64,000 nucleotides of DNA from UBA4093 sp036676455 (GTDB lineage: Bacteria; Cyanobacteriota; Sericytochromatia; S15B-MN24; UBA4093). Shown piece by piece: positions 50,925 to 58,828 of the stretch. Each line of letters starts with the position of its first letter. The stretch's first letter is position 1. The position numbers and the translations under genes are program-made. The stretch lies in NCBI GenBank assembly GCA_036676455.1, contig JAKFCW010000022.1:1-64000 (forward strand). Reading direction: 5' to 3'. The notes beneath the pieces are model-generated. The model searched no databases, was not told the DNA's origin, and saw only the letters and a program-made list of their open reading frames with translations.

Positions 50925-52043
50925 CTACTTCAAGAGCTGTGCCGCCGTGATGGCGCATCCTTTGTTCTTGCGGGTGCCCGCACGCCCCTGCAGGACGATG
51001 GTTCCCGAGTTGCGTCCGCATGGGCAATCGTGTCCCACCTTTGCCAGATCGCTGGTCAACAGCGAGATGGTCGGCATCGAGCGCATGTAGGGCGTGACGA
51101 GCTGAAGGAACCCCACCTCGCCGTCGGGCAGCAGTTCCAGCGTGCCGACATCGCGGGCGAAGGCCCGGGCGAAGGCCGGCACGTGGAAGCGGTGGTGCTC
51201 GCACTCGATGTACGCGATGCCATGCTCGACCAGGCCGTAGCCGTCGCGGAGGTTACCGGCCGGGATGCCCAGGGTCTGGGAAACGTCCGCGATGAAGCGT
51301 TCCTTGTCGATGGCCGCATGCTCGGAGGTCTTCCAGCCGCCGCCGGTGAGCACGTACGAGTCCTGGCCCAGGTGCAGGGGCGGCGCGCCGGAGTCGCGGT
51401 GGTACTGCACCAGGCGGTGCAGGAAGGCCGGGAAACCGAGCAAGCGCACGGGCAGGCCATCGGCTGCGTACTCGAGCAGCTTCGCGTAGCACTCGGCGGG
51501 CCGGAACTCGAAATCGCGCTTCTCGGCGTTCCAGCGCAGGGCGTGGTAGACCTTGCCCTTGCTGGTGAGGTTGGTCAGGTTATCGTCGGTGTAGGACGTG
51601 CCGACTTGCCTCGCTTCCTCGGGGTCGTAGGCAAAGAGGATGTAGTTGACGACCTGCTCGGGGCGCTTCAGGCCCATGGCCTCGAAGACCCGGTCGACCA
51701 TGCGCAGGCCGCGGTCCAGCGAGGGCTGGTCGAACATGATCTGGCTGCGCTGGCCGGAGGTGCCCGAGGAGGTCAGCGTCAGGACGACCTCCTCGCGCGG
51801 CACGGAGAGGATCTCGTACTGCTTGAAGGCGTTCACGAAGACATGCGGCACGGCAGCCACGTCCGCGACGGCCCTGAGCCCGTCCGGGCTGAAACCCTGC
51901 TTGATGGCGAGGTTGCGGAAGACGGGTGAGTGCTCGTAGTGCCAGCGGCTGGCGTCGCGCATGGCGTCGACGAAGCAGGCGTCATGGTCGGGCGTCAGGT
52001 CGAAGAGCGAATCGATCTCGACCAGGCGGTCAATGGCGGTCAT
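50925..52043 (-). CDS. LuxE-family acyl-protein synthetase
   Basis: 372 residues, LuxE size. The stretch VVLTLTSSGTSGQRSQIMFD is the ATP-binding P-loop and YGLVEHGIAYIECEHHRFHV is the conserved C-terminal part; the protein also shows GFPAFLHRLVQ and, near the end, a CPCGR-type segment like PaaK. LuxE forms an acyl-AMP from a free acid and moves it to a Cys of its own or of LuxC. It sits between a PaaK-like ligase (3 bases) and the LuxC fusion (10 bases), as in a fatty-acid reductase complex, but no luxAB or luxD is present. Confidence 0.85.
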   Translation of the reverse strand: MTAIDRLVEIDSLFDLTPDHDACFVDAMRDASRWHYEHSPVFRNLAIKQGFSPDGLRAVADVAAVPHVFVNAFKQYEILSVPREEVVLTLTSSGTSGQRSQIMFDQPSLDRGLRMVDRVFEAMGLKRPEQVVNYILFAYDPEEARQVGTSYTDDNLTNLTSKGKVYHALRWNAEKRDFEFRPAECYAKLLEYAADGLPVRLLGFPAFLHRLVQYHRDSGAPPLHLGQDSYVLTGGGWKTSEHAAIDKERFIADVSQTLGIPAGNLRDGYGLVEHGIAYIECEHHRFHVPAFARAFARDVGTLELLPDGEVGFLQLVTPYMRSMPTISLLTSDLAKVGHDCPCGRNSGTIVLQGRAGTRKNKGCAITAAQLLK

Positions 52044-52046
52044 GCG

Positions 52047-53372
52047 TTACTCCCGGGATCGGTCGACCACGCGCCGGATCTTGCCCGTCACGGCGACCCG
52101 GCCGATGCCGTTGCTGGACAGTACCTCGACGCGCGTGGGCAGGACGTAGCCGGACGCCTCCAGCTTCGCGAGGTCGGGCTTTTGGAGGCGGATCTGCTCG
52201 CTCAGGCGCTCTGCTAGCTCCGCGGCGGGCAGTGAGCTGCCAGGCAGCTGCTCGACGCGGACGGTGAGCTGGTCCTTGCGGTCGATGCGATCCTTGACGA
52301 TCTGGGCGTGGGTGGACAGGCCGGGGGTCTGGGCGATCGCCGGCAGGATCTCCTCGATGCCGACCGTGGCGATGCCGATGCGCAAGGAGTCGTCGCCGCG
52401 CCCGAGCAACTCGAAGCGGGGCATCTGGCGGCCGCATGGACAGTCGCCAGCGACCCAGCGGCCGACGTCGCCGATGCGGTAGCGGATCAGGGGCATCATG
52501 GGGCGGTCCAGCGTGGTGACCAAGATGACGCCGACCTCGCCCGGGGCGACCGGTTGCAGGGTCTCGGGGTCGATCAGCTCCAGGATCACGTGGTCGGCAT
52601 GCACATGGTGGATGCCGCCCTGGGAGGCGGAGCACTGGAAGGCCATCATCCCGGCGTCCACCGCCGCGTACCCGCCCGAGGCGAGCACACGCAGGTTGGG
52701 GAGGCGCTCATGCAGCCATTCGCGCTCCTCGGGGTAGAGGTTCTCGCCGCCGTAGAAGACCTTGGTTACCTTTTCCGCTGCCGCCGGGGTCAACTGCGAG
52801 ACGACCTCGAGCAGCCACGAGGGGATGCCCATCAGGACGTTCAGGTTGAAGCGCTCCACCTGGGCGCTCACCGTGTCGGCAGGAGCCGAGGATGTGAACG
52901 GCAGATTGAGGCAGCCCATCTCCTCGACCATGCGGTTGATGAAGATGAACGAGGCGTAGAGGCTGCCGCTCACGAAGAGGTTGGCGACCCGGTCCTGCGG
53001 GGTCAGGCCCGCCGCACCGTAGGTGCGCTGGAAGATCGCGACCCATTGCTTGAACTCGTCGACCGAGAACGGCGAGAACTTGGGCGCCCCGGTCGTGCCC
53101 CCGCTACGGAAGAGGTAGGCGGACTCCAGGGGGCCGGTGAGCAAGGCCTCGCTCTCGGGAGGGCTGTTGGCGACGAGATCCTCCTTGCTCAGCATGGGGA
53201 TGGTCGTCAGGACCTCGGGATCGTGAAGCGGCAGCCCGGCCAGCCGTTCCCGGTAGAAGGGCGAGCGTGCGCGAGCCAGCTCGAGCAGTGCGCGCAGCTT
53301 GATGCGCGAGAGGGTCTCGATCTCGGGCCAGGCCAGGCGCTCCATGGCGCTCGGGTGAAACGCCGCGCTCAC
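52047..53372 (-). CDS. PaaK-like (phenylacetate-CoA ligase-like) adenylate-forming enzyme
   Basis: 441 residues, the normal length of PaaK. Landmarks: PFYRERLAGLP, AYLFRSGGTTGAPKFSPF (P-loop), a conserved GMMAFQCSASQGGIHHVHAD, IRYRIGDVGRWVAGDCPCGR, and MPRFELLGRGDDSLRI before the mobile C-terminal domain (GRVAVTGKIRRV). Many PaaK relatives in natural-product clusters activate aliphatic or aryl acids rather than phenylacetate. It is strikingly similar in layout to the C-terminal half of the LuxC fusion, so the operon holds a duplicated adenylating module. ATG overlaps the GNAT stop (53369-53372). Confidence 0.85.
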   Translation of the reverse strand: MSAAFHPSAMERLAWPEIETLSRIKLRALLELARARSPFYRERLAGLPLHDPEVLTTIPMLSKEDLVANSPPESEALLTGPLESAYLFRSGGTTGAPKFSPFSVDEFKQWVAIFQRTYGAAGLTPQDRVANLFVSGSLYASFIFINRMVEEMGCLNLPFTSSAPADTVSAQVERFNLNVLMGIPSWLLEVVSQLTPAAAEKVTKVFYGGENLYPEEREWLHERLPNLRVLASGGYAAVDAGMMAFQCSASQGGIHHVHADHVILELIDPETLQPVAPGEVGVILVTTLDRPMMPLIRYRIGDVGRWVAGDCPCGRQMPRFELLGRGDDSLRIGIATVGIEEILPAIAQTPGLSTHAQIVKDRIDRKDQLTVRVEQLPGSSLPAAELAERLSEQIRLQKPDLAKLEASGYVLPTRVEVLSSNGIGRVAVTGKIRRVVDRSRE

Positions 53373-54544
53373 TGGCGACCCTCGTCCAGCGGACCGGTGA
53401 AGTGCATCTTGACGACCAGGTTCCGGAACTCGGTGTTCTGGAGGTAATGGTCGAGGAACTCGCGGTCGCGCGGGGTCATCTGGACGTTGGAGAAGTTGAG
53501 CGGCAGGGTCGAACGCGCGAAGACCAGGAAGTCCTTCCGGTCATCGTCGGACTGCTGCATGCTCGGGAAGTAGGCGCATGGCAGGAACTGGGCCGCCAGG
53601 GCCGCCCGTTGCATGCGGGGCTCGTAGGCGTCGACCAGGATCTCCAGGTAGACGATGCCGAGCCGCTGTCCCATGTCGAAGGTCGCTTCCAGGACGCCGC
53701 GCAGGTCCTCGATGGGGGCCTTGAGGGCCACCAGCGTGCCGTAGCCGTCCTTGCCCTCGTAGTTGACAAAGGCCATGACGCTGCGGTCGTCGTTGGCGAA
53801 GAGGATGTTCGCCTTGTGGAAGGGGAAGAAGTCCATCAGGAGGTCGCCGGCCTCGCGCTCGCGAACGAGCTCGACGCCCACGGATTCGCCGCGGAACATC
53901 TTGAGCTTGGGCTGGTGCTTGGCCGGCATGATCTCGGCGGGCTCGAGCTGGAAGGTCTGCCGAATGATGCGGTAGAAGCCCTCGACCTCGGGGATCAGCT
54001 TGGGCAGGCGCCGGCGCTTCTCGAAGGCGTCCGGATGGAAGAGGGCGCTGAGGCCGTGGGTTTCGTACTCGGCCAGGCGGTGGACGTTCGGGAAGATGCC
54101 GAGGCTGATGAAGCCGAGCTTCTTGAGTAGCTGGCGCGGGCCGATGCTGGCCGTGCGGGTGGTGGCGTAGATGACGTCGCAGAGGCGATCGTCATACATG
54201 ATCTTCTGAATGCCCATGCCGATCAGGCGGCTCATGAGGTCGTAACGCCGGTAGTCGTCCCGCATGACGGCTGCGAAGACCTTGCCGTTGCGTTGGGCGT
54301 GATCGATCTCGAGAATGACCGAGCCAATGATGGCGCTGTGGTCGTCGACCACCAGCCAGTAGTGGTTGGGGTCGGCCAAGGCCTTGAGGCGCTCGGCGGC
54401 CTTGTTGACGATGTCGAGGGTGTAAGATCCCTGGTAGACCTGGTCATAGAGGGCGAAGATGGCATCCGAGTCATCGGGGCCGGCTCGCCGCAAGTCGATA
54501 GTTCTGCCGTCCGGTAGTTGTATCGAGCGGAAAAGACCACTCAT
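53369..54544 (-). CDS. GNAT-family acyltransferase, two-domain
   Basis: 391 residues from ATG 54544, selected for AAGGA about nine bases upstream; the open frame reaches 54616 but without a site. N-terminal GNAT domain about 1-160 (TIDLRRAGPDDSDAIFALYD, VVDDHSAIIGSVILEIDHAQ, VRDDYRRYDLMSRLIGMGIQ with the CoA-binding helix), then a second, more divergent GNAT-like region from about 180 (LIPEVEGFYRIIRQTFQLEP, YGTLVALKAPIEDLRGVL). It could acylate an amine or hydroxyl of the operon's product, or link the activated acid to a carrier. First gene of the operon; the last codons overlap the PaaK-like gene. Confidence 0.75.
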   Translation of the reverse strand: MSGLFRSIQLPDGRTIDLRRAGPDDSDAIFALYDQVYQGSYTLDIVNKAAERLKALADPNHYWLVVDDHSAIIGSVILEIDHAQRNGKVFAAVMRDDYRRYDLMSRLIGMGIQKIMYDDRLCDVIYATTRTASIGPRQLLKKLGFISLGIFPNVHRLAEYETHGLSALFHPDAFEKRRRLPKLIPEVEGFYRIIRQTFQLEPAEIMPAKHQPKLKMFRGESVGVELVREREAGDLLMDFFPFHKANILFANDDRSVMAFVNYEGKDGYGTLVALKAPIEDLRGVLEATFDMGQRLGIVYLEILVDAYEPRMQRAALAAQFLPCAYFPSMQQSDDDRKDFLVFARSTLPLNFSNVQMTPRDREFLDHYLQNTEFRNLVVKMHFTGPLDEGRQ

Positions 54545-54716
54545 CGGTATTGTCCTTTTGTCTATGGGCCACATGCCGGGAGATGCGCCAGGGGTGAAAG
54601 TGCTTCCTTGGTTCATTCTACCCTATCGCTGAGGCGAATACCAAAGGCTTGCCTCGGCGAGCGAAGGGTTGTAAGAAGGAGACACGAATAGAACAGCGAT
54701 GACCGAGGAGGAACGG

Positions 54717-55103
54717 ATGTTCGGAATGCAGGTGCCCGCGTTCATGCTCAAGCAGTTTTACATGGCAGGAAGCCTGAGGAACGCGCAAAGCGGCATTCAG
54801 TTCGGGCTGACCAACCCCTTGATGCCGGCGACCATCGTGGAGATTCTCGAAGTGGCGATCGCCGGCCATGCGCACGACCTTGCCTGCATCGCCTTCGCCC
54901 AGGACGGAATCGAGCGCGAGGCGCTCTCGGTGTCGCAGGCGGCACCCGTGGACTTCAGGAAGGGGGCGCTCGTCACGGTCATGATCACCGGAGCGTCCCT
55001 CGAACCTGGGCGGCATGGGGTCCACTTCAAGGTGCGGACCCTGGAGTTCGGATCCCTGTCCGTTGAGGTCGAGGATACCCTCACGGTCGACTGCGGTAAC
55101 TGA
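54717..55103 (+). CDS. Conserved small protein of unknown function (128 aa)
   Basis: Start set at ATG 54717 because GAGGAGG lies five bases before it (54705-54711); an upstream in-frame ATG at 54699 has no site. All-beta looking sequence (VPAFMLKQFYMAGSLRNAQS, GIQFGLTNPLMPATIVEILE, VTVMITGASLEPGRHGVHF) ending LEFGSLSVEVEDTLTV. I recognise it as a small archaeal/bacterial family sometimes mislabelled hydroxymethylglutaryl-CoA reductase, but it has no reductase domain. Soluble. Divergent from the GNAT operon. Confidence 0.6.
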   Translation: MFGMQVPAFMLKQFYMAGSLRNAQSGIQFGLTNPLMPATIVEILEVAIAGHAHDLACIAFAQDGIEREALSVSQAAPVDFRKGALVTVMITGASLEPGRHGVHFKVRTLEFGSLSVEVEDTLTVDCGN

Positions 55104-55324
55104 TTTGTTTAACCCGATTAACTGATAGCGTGGCTAATAAATAGCCCCGTTAATGGTTAATCAGGCAAATAAGATCCGGGGTGATTGATGGATCTTCGTG
55201 AAGCTAAAAGAATAACCTGGTTATATAATAACCAGGTTATTCTTTTACGGGGTGGCGCATCTCGGAGGTCGGGTTAATGTTTAACGACGCAACTAGTTAG
55301 CATGGTTAAGGAATGCCCTGATCC
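55104..55324. repeat. Convergent gap with many TTAAC/GTTAA words and a 19-bp hairpin
   Basis: 221 bases, AT-rich, no gene. A perfect 19-bp stem (55206-55224 with 55228-55246, loop ATA, inner palindrome CCTGGTTATATAATAACCAGG trimmed at its ends) is followed by a weak T-run and probably terminates both flanking genes. The words TTTAACCCGATTAAC, GTTAATGGTTAATCAGG, GGGTTAATGTTTAAC and CTAGTTAGCATGGTTAAGG recur at 55107-55312. Confidence 0.5.
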
Positions 55325-56302
55325 TCAGGGGGCCTCCGGACGGTCGCTGAACAACATCTCGGAGTTATCGCTCGCATTGAGTGCCTTGAGGAACTCGACG
55401 AGGTCTGCCTTTTCCTGTTCGGTCAGGTTCAGCTTGCGAATCAGGGCCGAGCGGCCCTCGTCAGGGCCGCCGCCCTGGTCGTAGAACTCGACGACCTCTT
55501 CGAGGGTGGAGAGCGAGCCATCGTGCATGTAGGGTCCCGTCAGGGCGACGTTGTAGAGCGTCGGGGTCTTGAAGGCGCCCCGGTGCGCGGCGAACTGGGT
55601 GACCGCGAAGCGCCCCAAATCGGGCTGCTGCGGGTCCGGGGCCATCCCGAGGTTATGGAACTCCCCGTCGGTCAGCTCGGTGCCGCGGTGGCAAACCGAG
55701 CACTTTCCCGCCTGCGAGAAGGTCCGGTAGCCCCGCTTTGCCGCCTCGGAGATGGCGTCGGCCTCGCCGTTTCGCCAGCGATCGTACGGGCTGGGCGCGA
55801 GCTTGACGGCGCGCTGAAAGCTCGCCAGCGCCCGGGTCATGCGCTCCACGGTCGGAGGGCCGCCGTAGACGGCCTTGAAGCGCTGCAGGTAGCCCTCGTC
55901 CGCCGCCAGGCGCCGGACGACCTCGTCGGGGTCCGCCGCCATCTCGATGGGGCTGGTGAGCGGCCCCAGGGCCTGTTCTTCCAGCGAGCCGGCCCGGCCG
56001 TCCCAGAACAGCTTGGACTGGTTGGCGACGCCGTAGATGGTCGGAGTGTTGCGGGTGCCCGTGGCGCCATGGATGCCCAGAGCGACCGGCTGGCCGTCGG
56101 TGAACCCGCGTGCCGGGTCGTGGCACGTGGCGCAGGACAGAGACCCATCCTTGGACAGGCGCTTGTCGGTGAACAGCGCGGCGCCGAGGCGAGCTTCCGC
56201 CTCGGAAGCCTTGGGGTTGGAGGTGTTCGCGCAACCGGCCAGTAGGACCGAGCCCGCGATGATATAGGCAAGTACTCTCATACCGGCCATGTTAGCATGC
56301 AA
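55325..56302 (-). CDS. Di-haem cytochrome c peroxidase (CcpA/MauG family)
   Basis: 325 residues (318 from ATG 56281, which starts the signal sequence MRVLAYIIAGSVLLAGC). The LLAGC lipobox makes it a periplasmic lipoprotein. Two haem c sites: CATCH in LSCATCHDPARGFTDGQPVA and CSVCHRGTELTDGEFHNLG. GATGTRNTPTIYGVANQSKL and AFKTPTLYNVALTGPYMHD are standard CcpA landmarks. It reduces peroxide using cytochrome c. Shorter N-terminal spacing than in MauG. No electron-donor gene beside it. Possible operon with the lipoprotein at 56310. Confidence 0.9.
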   Translation of the reverse strand: MHANMAGMRVLAYIIAGSVLLAGCANTSNPKASEAEARLGAALFTDKRLSKDGSLSCATCHDPARGFTDGQPVALGIHGATGTRNTPTIYGVANQSKLFWDGRAGSLEEQALGPLTSPIEMAADPDEVVRRLAADEGYLQRFKAVYGGPPTVERMTRALASFQRAVKLAPSPYDRWRNGEADAISEAAKRGYRTFSQAGKCSVCHRGTELTDGEFHNLGMAPDPQQPDLGRFAVTQFAAHRGAFKTPTLYNVALTGPYMHDGSLSTLEEVVEFYDQGGGPDEGRSALIRKLNLTEQEKADLVEFLKALNASDNSEMLFSDRPEAP

Positions 56303-56309
56303 GCCCCTG

Positions 56310-56687
56310 CTAGAGGGGGGATAGCCCCTGCTGATGGACCCTGATTTGATAGGTCGCCTTGACGCTGCGGCCGTACTTGTCTCTGAGCGTCAGGGTAATC
56401 GAGACGGGATAAGGCGAATAGGGAACGGACGCGGGTGCCATCCACATGGTGGTCGGCTCATTCGGCTTGGCGATCAGACCTCGGTCGGCAAGCCAAGTGT
56501 AGTCGAGCTCCTCGGATCTGGAGTCGACTTGCGCCTTGATGCGGATGTTGCCGCCGACGCTGACGTCCGTGCTTTCCGCCAGGATGGTCTGAATGACCGG
56601 GGGCTTGCCCGGAATCATGCCCGAGGTGGTTCCGCATCCGGCGATCGCCAGGACGACCATGCCCACCCAGAAATGGTTTTGCTTCAT
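56310..56687 (-). CDS. Small lipoprotein, Ig-like (125 aa)
   Basis: Start ATG 56687 is chosen for GGAGGGGGG just upstream; the open frame extends 67 codons further without a site. Signal sequence KQNHFWVGMVVLAIAGC with lipobox AIAGC, then a beta-rich domain (VSVGGNIRIKAQVDSRSEEL, DYTWLADRGLIAKPNEPTT, SITLTLRDKYGRSVKATYQI) that resembles a single Ig/PKD-like fold (DYTW and RDKYG). Envelope anchored. Seven bases separate its stop from the peroxidase ATG 56302, so the two may be co-expressed. Confidence 0.7.
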   Translation of the reverse strand: MKQNHFWVGMVVLAIAGCGTTSGMIPGKPPVIQTILAESTDVSVGGNIRIKAQVDSRSEELDYTWLADRGLIAKPNEPTTMWMAPASVPYSPYPVSITLTLRDKYGRSVKATYQIRVHQQGLSPL

Positions 56688-57363
56688 CGCAACCCCCCTC
56701 CGCTGCCTCGCAGTCCTGCCTACCAGTTTAAGGTAAGGTAAAGAAGTTGTCCAGTCCTTAATCTTTAGTCTTGAAACCCGCATGGCGAGCGGATCACAGC
56801 CTTTGGTTCGCTGCGTGCCCCCAGAAGGAGCGTGAAACTGGGCCTGCTTGTCTGCGGTCCTTCGCTTTTTCACGCCCGTGGCTGACATAACGCTTGGCGC
56901 AGCCCGCGGGCATGGCCGCCGAGCGGGACCTCTCTGCCCCCAGAAGCCACCCGAGAGGGACGCCGAGTCGGCAAGATCGCCGAAGCCCTTTATCCATGCG
57001 GATCACAACCCAATCTCGGGATCGGTGTCGGCAGTCACGTTTACGTCTGATAATATAGGTTATGTCTCCCATGCCGGATTCCCAGCGATTGCGCCTGCTC
57101 CTTTGATGGGTTTGAAAGGGACGGTCATGACCGGGGGGTGATGACGGGAGCTGCCGTATCCGTCCCGGGGGAATTACCGATGACACCCGATGCTTCATGG
57201 CCGAGCATTGAGGAGGCCGGACGAGTCTCGCAGCCACGCACCAGCCTTTCTGACTTCGATCAGGCCAGGTCCCCGCCACGGGGGTATCACTTCGGGGTTC
57301 TCAACACCACGGGCATCTTGCCCCACGTCAGGGACCCTGGCACTCGAATAAGGAGTATGTCTC
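56688..57363. promoter_or_regulatory. Long intergenic region upstream of the MDR dehydrogenase
   Basis: 676 bases with no gene I can support. A TGATAATATAGG stretch at about 57048-57059 gives a plausible -10 (TAATAT) for a transcript toward 57364, but it is 300 bases from the ATG. Just before the ATG, AAGGAG (57350-57355) is the ribosome binding site. Otherwise no conserved structure was recognised. Confidence 0.3.
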
Positions 57364-58305
57364 ATGAAGGGTTGGCAATTCACCACCACGGGAGAACCCC
57401 TGACACTGGTCGAGAAGCCGGATCCCAAGGCAGCGCCCGGCGAGGTGGTCATCGACGTCAAAGCGTCAGGGCTGTGCCACTCGGATGTGGGCGCCCTGGA
57501 GGACCCGGGTTGGCTGGAGATCATCACGACCCGCCCGGTCATCTTGGGCCACGAGATCGCCGGCGTCATCAGCGAGGTTGGTGAGGGAGTCTCCGGCTTC
57601 AAGGTGGGCGACCGGGTGGGCGTTTGCCCCAGCACTCCCACCTTGCCCGGATACGTCCGTGACGGGGGCTATGCCAACAAGACCACGGCCCGAGCCGAGG
57701 ACATCGTCAAGATTCCCGACGGCGTTTCCTTCGAGCAAGCGGCTGCGGGAACCGACTCCGGCATGACCTCCCACCACGCGGTCATGGCCGCCGGCCAGGT
57801 CAAGGCCGGCATGAAGGTCGGCATCATCGGTCTGGGTGGGCTCGGACAGGTCGGCGCTCGGATCGCCGTCATTGCCGGCGCCGAGGTTTATGCTGCCGAC
57901 GTCAGCGAGAAGGCTCGCGCCCTGGGCTCCGAGATCGGCGTGAAACAGGTCTTCACTGACGTCCGCGAGTTCCCGCAGGACCTCGACGTGATCGTCGACT
58001 TCGCCGGCTTCGGCACCACCACCGCGGGCGCCATCGAGGTCATCAAGCCGGGCGGCCGGGTCGTTCAGGTCGGCATGGGCCGCCTCGAAGCCACCATCAA
58101 CACGCGCCTGCTCATCGTCAAGGCGGTCCAACTCGTGGGATCCGTCGGCGGGGACGTCCATGACGTCAAGGCCGTCTACGATCTCTATGCGTCCGGGAAA
58201 CTGACGCCCCTCATCGTTCCGACGACCTTCGAAGCGATTCCGGCTGGCCTCGATCGCTTGCACGAGGGCGGAGTGACCGGGCGCCTCGTCGCCGTCATGA
58301 GCTAA
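57364..58305 (+). CDS. Medium-chain (MDR/zinc-type) alcohol dehydrogenase
   Basis: 313 residues. GroES-like start (EVVIDVKASGLCHSDVGALE with the catalytic-zinc Cys, LGHEIAGVISEVGEGVSGFK with the His-Glu pair) and a Rossmann NAD(P) domain (VGIIGLGGLGQVGARIAVIA). It is shorter than usual (about 345): the four-cysteine structural-zinc lobe is missing, and one reads GVCPSTPTLPGYVRDGGYAN in its place. It probably oxidises an alcohol or reduces an aldehyde or enone. Monocistronic. Substrate not predictable; a link to the acyl-aldehyde operon is possible but 7 kb away from its core genes. Confidence 0.8.
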   Translation: MKGWQFTTTGEPLTLVEKPDPKAAPGEVVIDVKASGLCHSDVGALEDPGWLEIITTRPVILGHEIAGVISEVGEGVSGFKVGDRVGVCPSTPTLPGYVRDGGYANKTTARAEDIVKIPDGVSFEQAAAGTDSGMTSHHAVMAAGQVKAGMKVGIIGLGGLGQVGARIAVIAGAEVYAADVSEKARALGSEIGVKQVFTDVREFPQDLDVIVDFAGFGTTTAGAIEVIKPGGRVVQVGMGRLEATINTRLLIVKAVQLVGSVGGDVHDVKAVYDLYASGKLTPLIVPTTFEAIPAGLDRLHEGGVTGRLVAVMS

Positions 58306-58322
58306 TCCGCTTTAAGCACAAC

Positions 58323-58354
58323 AGGGCCCCGTCCAAGGGATTGGACGGGGCCCT
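58323..58354. terminator. Terminator between convergent genes
   Basis: AGGGCCCCGTCCAA (58323-58336) pairs with TTGGACGGGGCCCT (58341-58354). It lies between the MDR gene (+) and the lipoprotein gene (-). No strong U-run on either side. Confidence 0.6.
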
Positions 58355-58371
58355 CACGCATGGTTCCAGGC

Positions 58372-58815
58372 CTAGGGCGATCGATAGCGAATCGCCAATC
58401 CCGAGAGCGTGAGACGAATCGAGCTCTTCGCATCCGGGGTCCAGAACTCGCTGGTCGAGACGTTGCCTTCCTGGTTGAAGCGCGTCGTGTCGGACTCCGA
58501 GCTTGCCGCGTCCGCATCGGTCGACTTTCCGGCCTTGATCGCGACCAGGGCATCGGCTCCCATGCGAGCGGCCTTGCCGCGCATCTCCGCGAGCACCGAC
58601 TCGCGCGAACCGAACATGCCCTGGGTGGCCACGATGCGCCCCAGCACGATGTACGGCGTGCGAGGGAGTCCTTCCTCGAAGACCTCGATGGCTTCACTCG
58701 TCCGGCGTGGGGCGAAGACCTCCTCGTGGTAGTACAGCTCCTCGGAGGTCGCCAGGAAGGCTCCGCATCCGGTCAATGAGACCAGACCAGCCAGGATGAG
58801 CAGATGTCGGACCAT
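58372..58815 (-). CDS. Small lipoprotein (147 aa)
   Basis: Start ATG 58815 gives a clean signal sequence RHLLILAGLVSLTGC with lipobox LTGC at about 14-17; the upstream in-frame ATG 58836 overlaps dnaE. The mature part has an alpha/beta look (YHEEVFAPRRTSEAIEVFEE, LGRIVATQGMFGSRESVLAE, MGADALVAIKAGKSTDADA). GADALV with the preceding amphipathic helix is reminiscent of the YajQ/DUF4156-like lipoprotein folds, but I would not name it. It follows dnaE by 13 bases. Confidence 0.65.
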   Translation of the reverse strand: MVRHLLILAGLVSLTGCGAFLATSEELYYHEEVFAPRRTSEAIEVFEEGLPRTPYIVLGRIVATQGMFGSRESVLAEMRGKAARMGADALVAIKAGKSTDADAASSESDTTRFNQEGNVSTSEFWTPDAKSSIRLTLSGLAIRYRSP

Positions 58816-58828
58816 GCGTGAGGCTCTC

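Noticed and set aside
49892..50950. 352-codon plus-strand frame opposite the LuxC fusion
   Set aside because: No motif; the opposite strand is the real gene with matching operon spacing.
48272..52043. Calling the LuxC/LuxE operon a bioluminescence locus
   Set aside because: luxA, luxB and luxD are absent and LuxC has an extra adenylating domain, so light emission is not supported.
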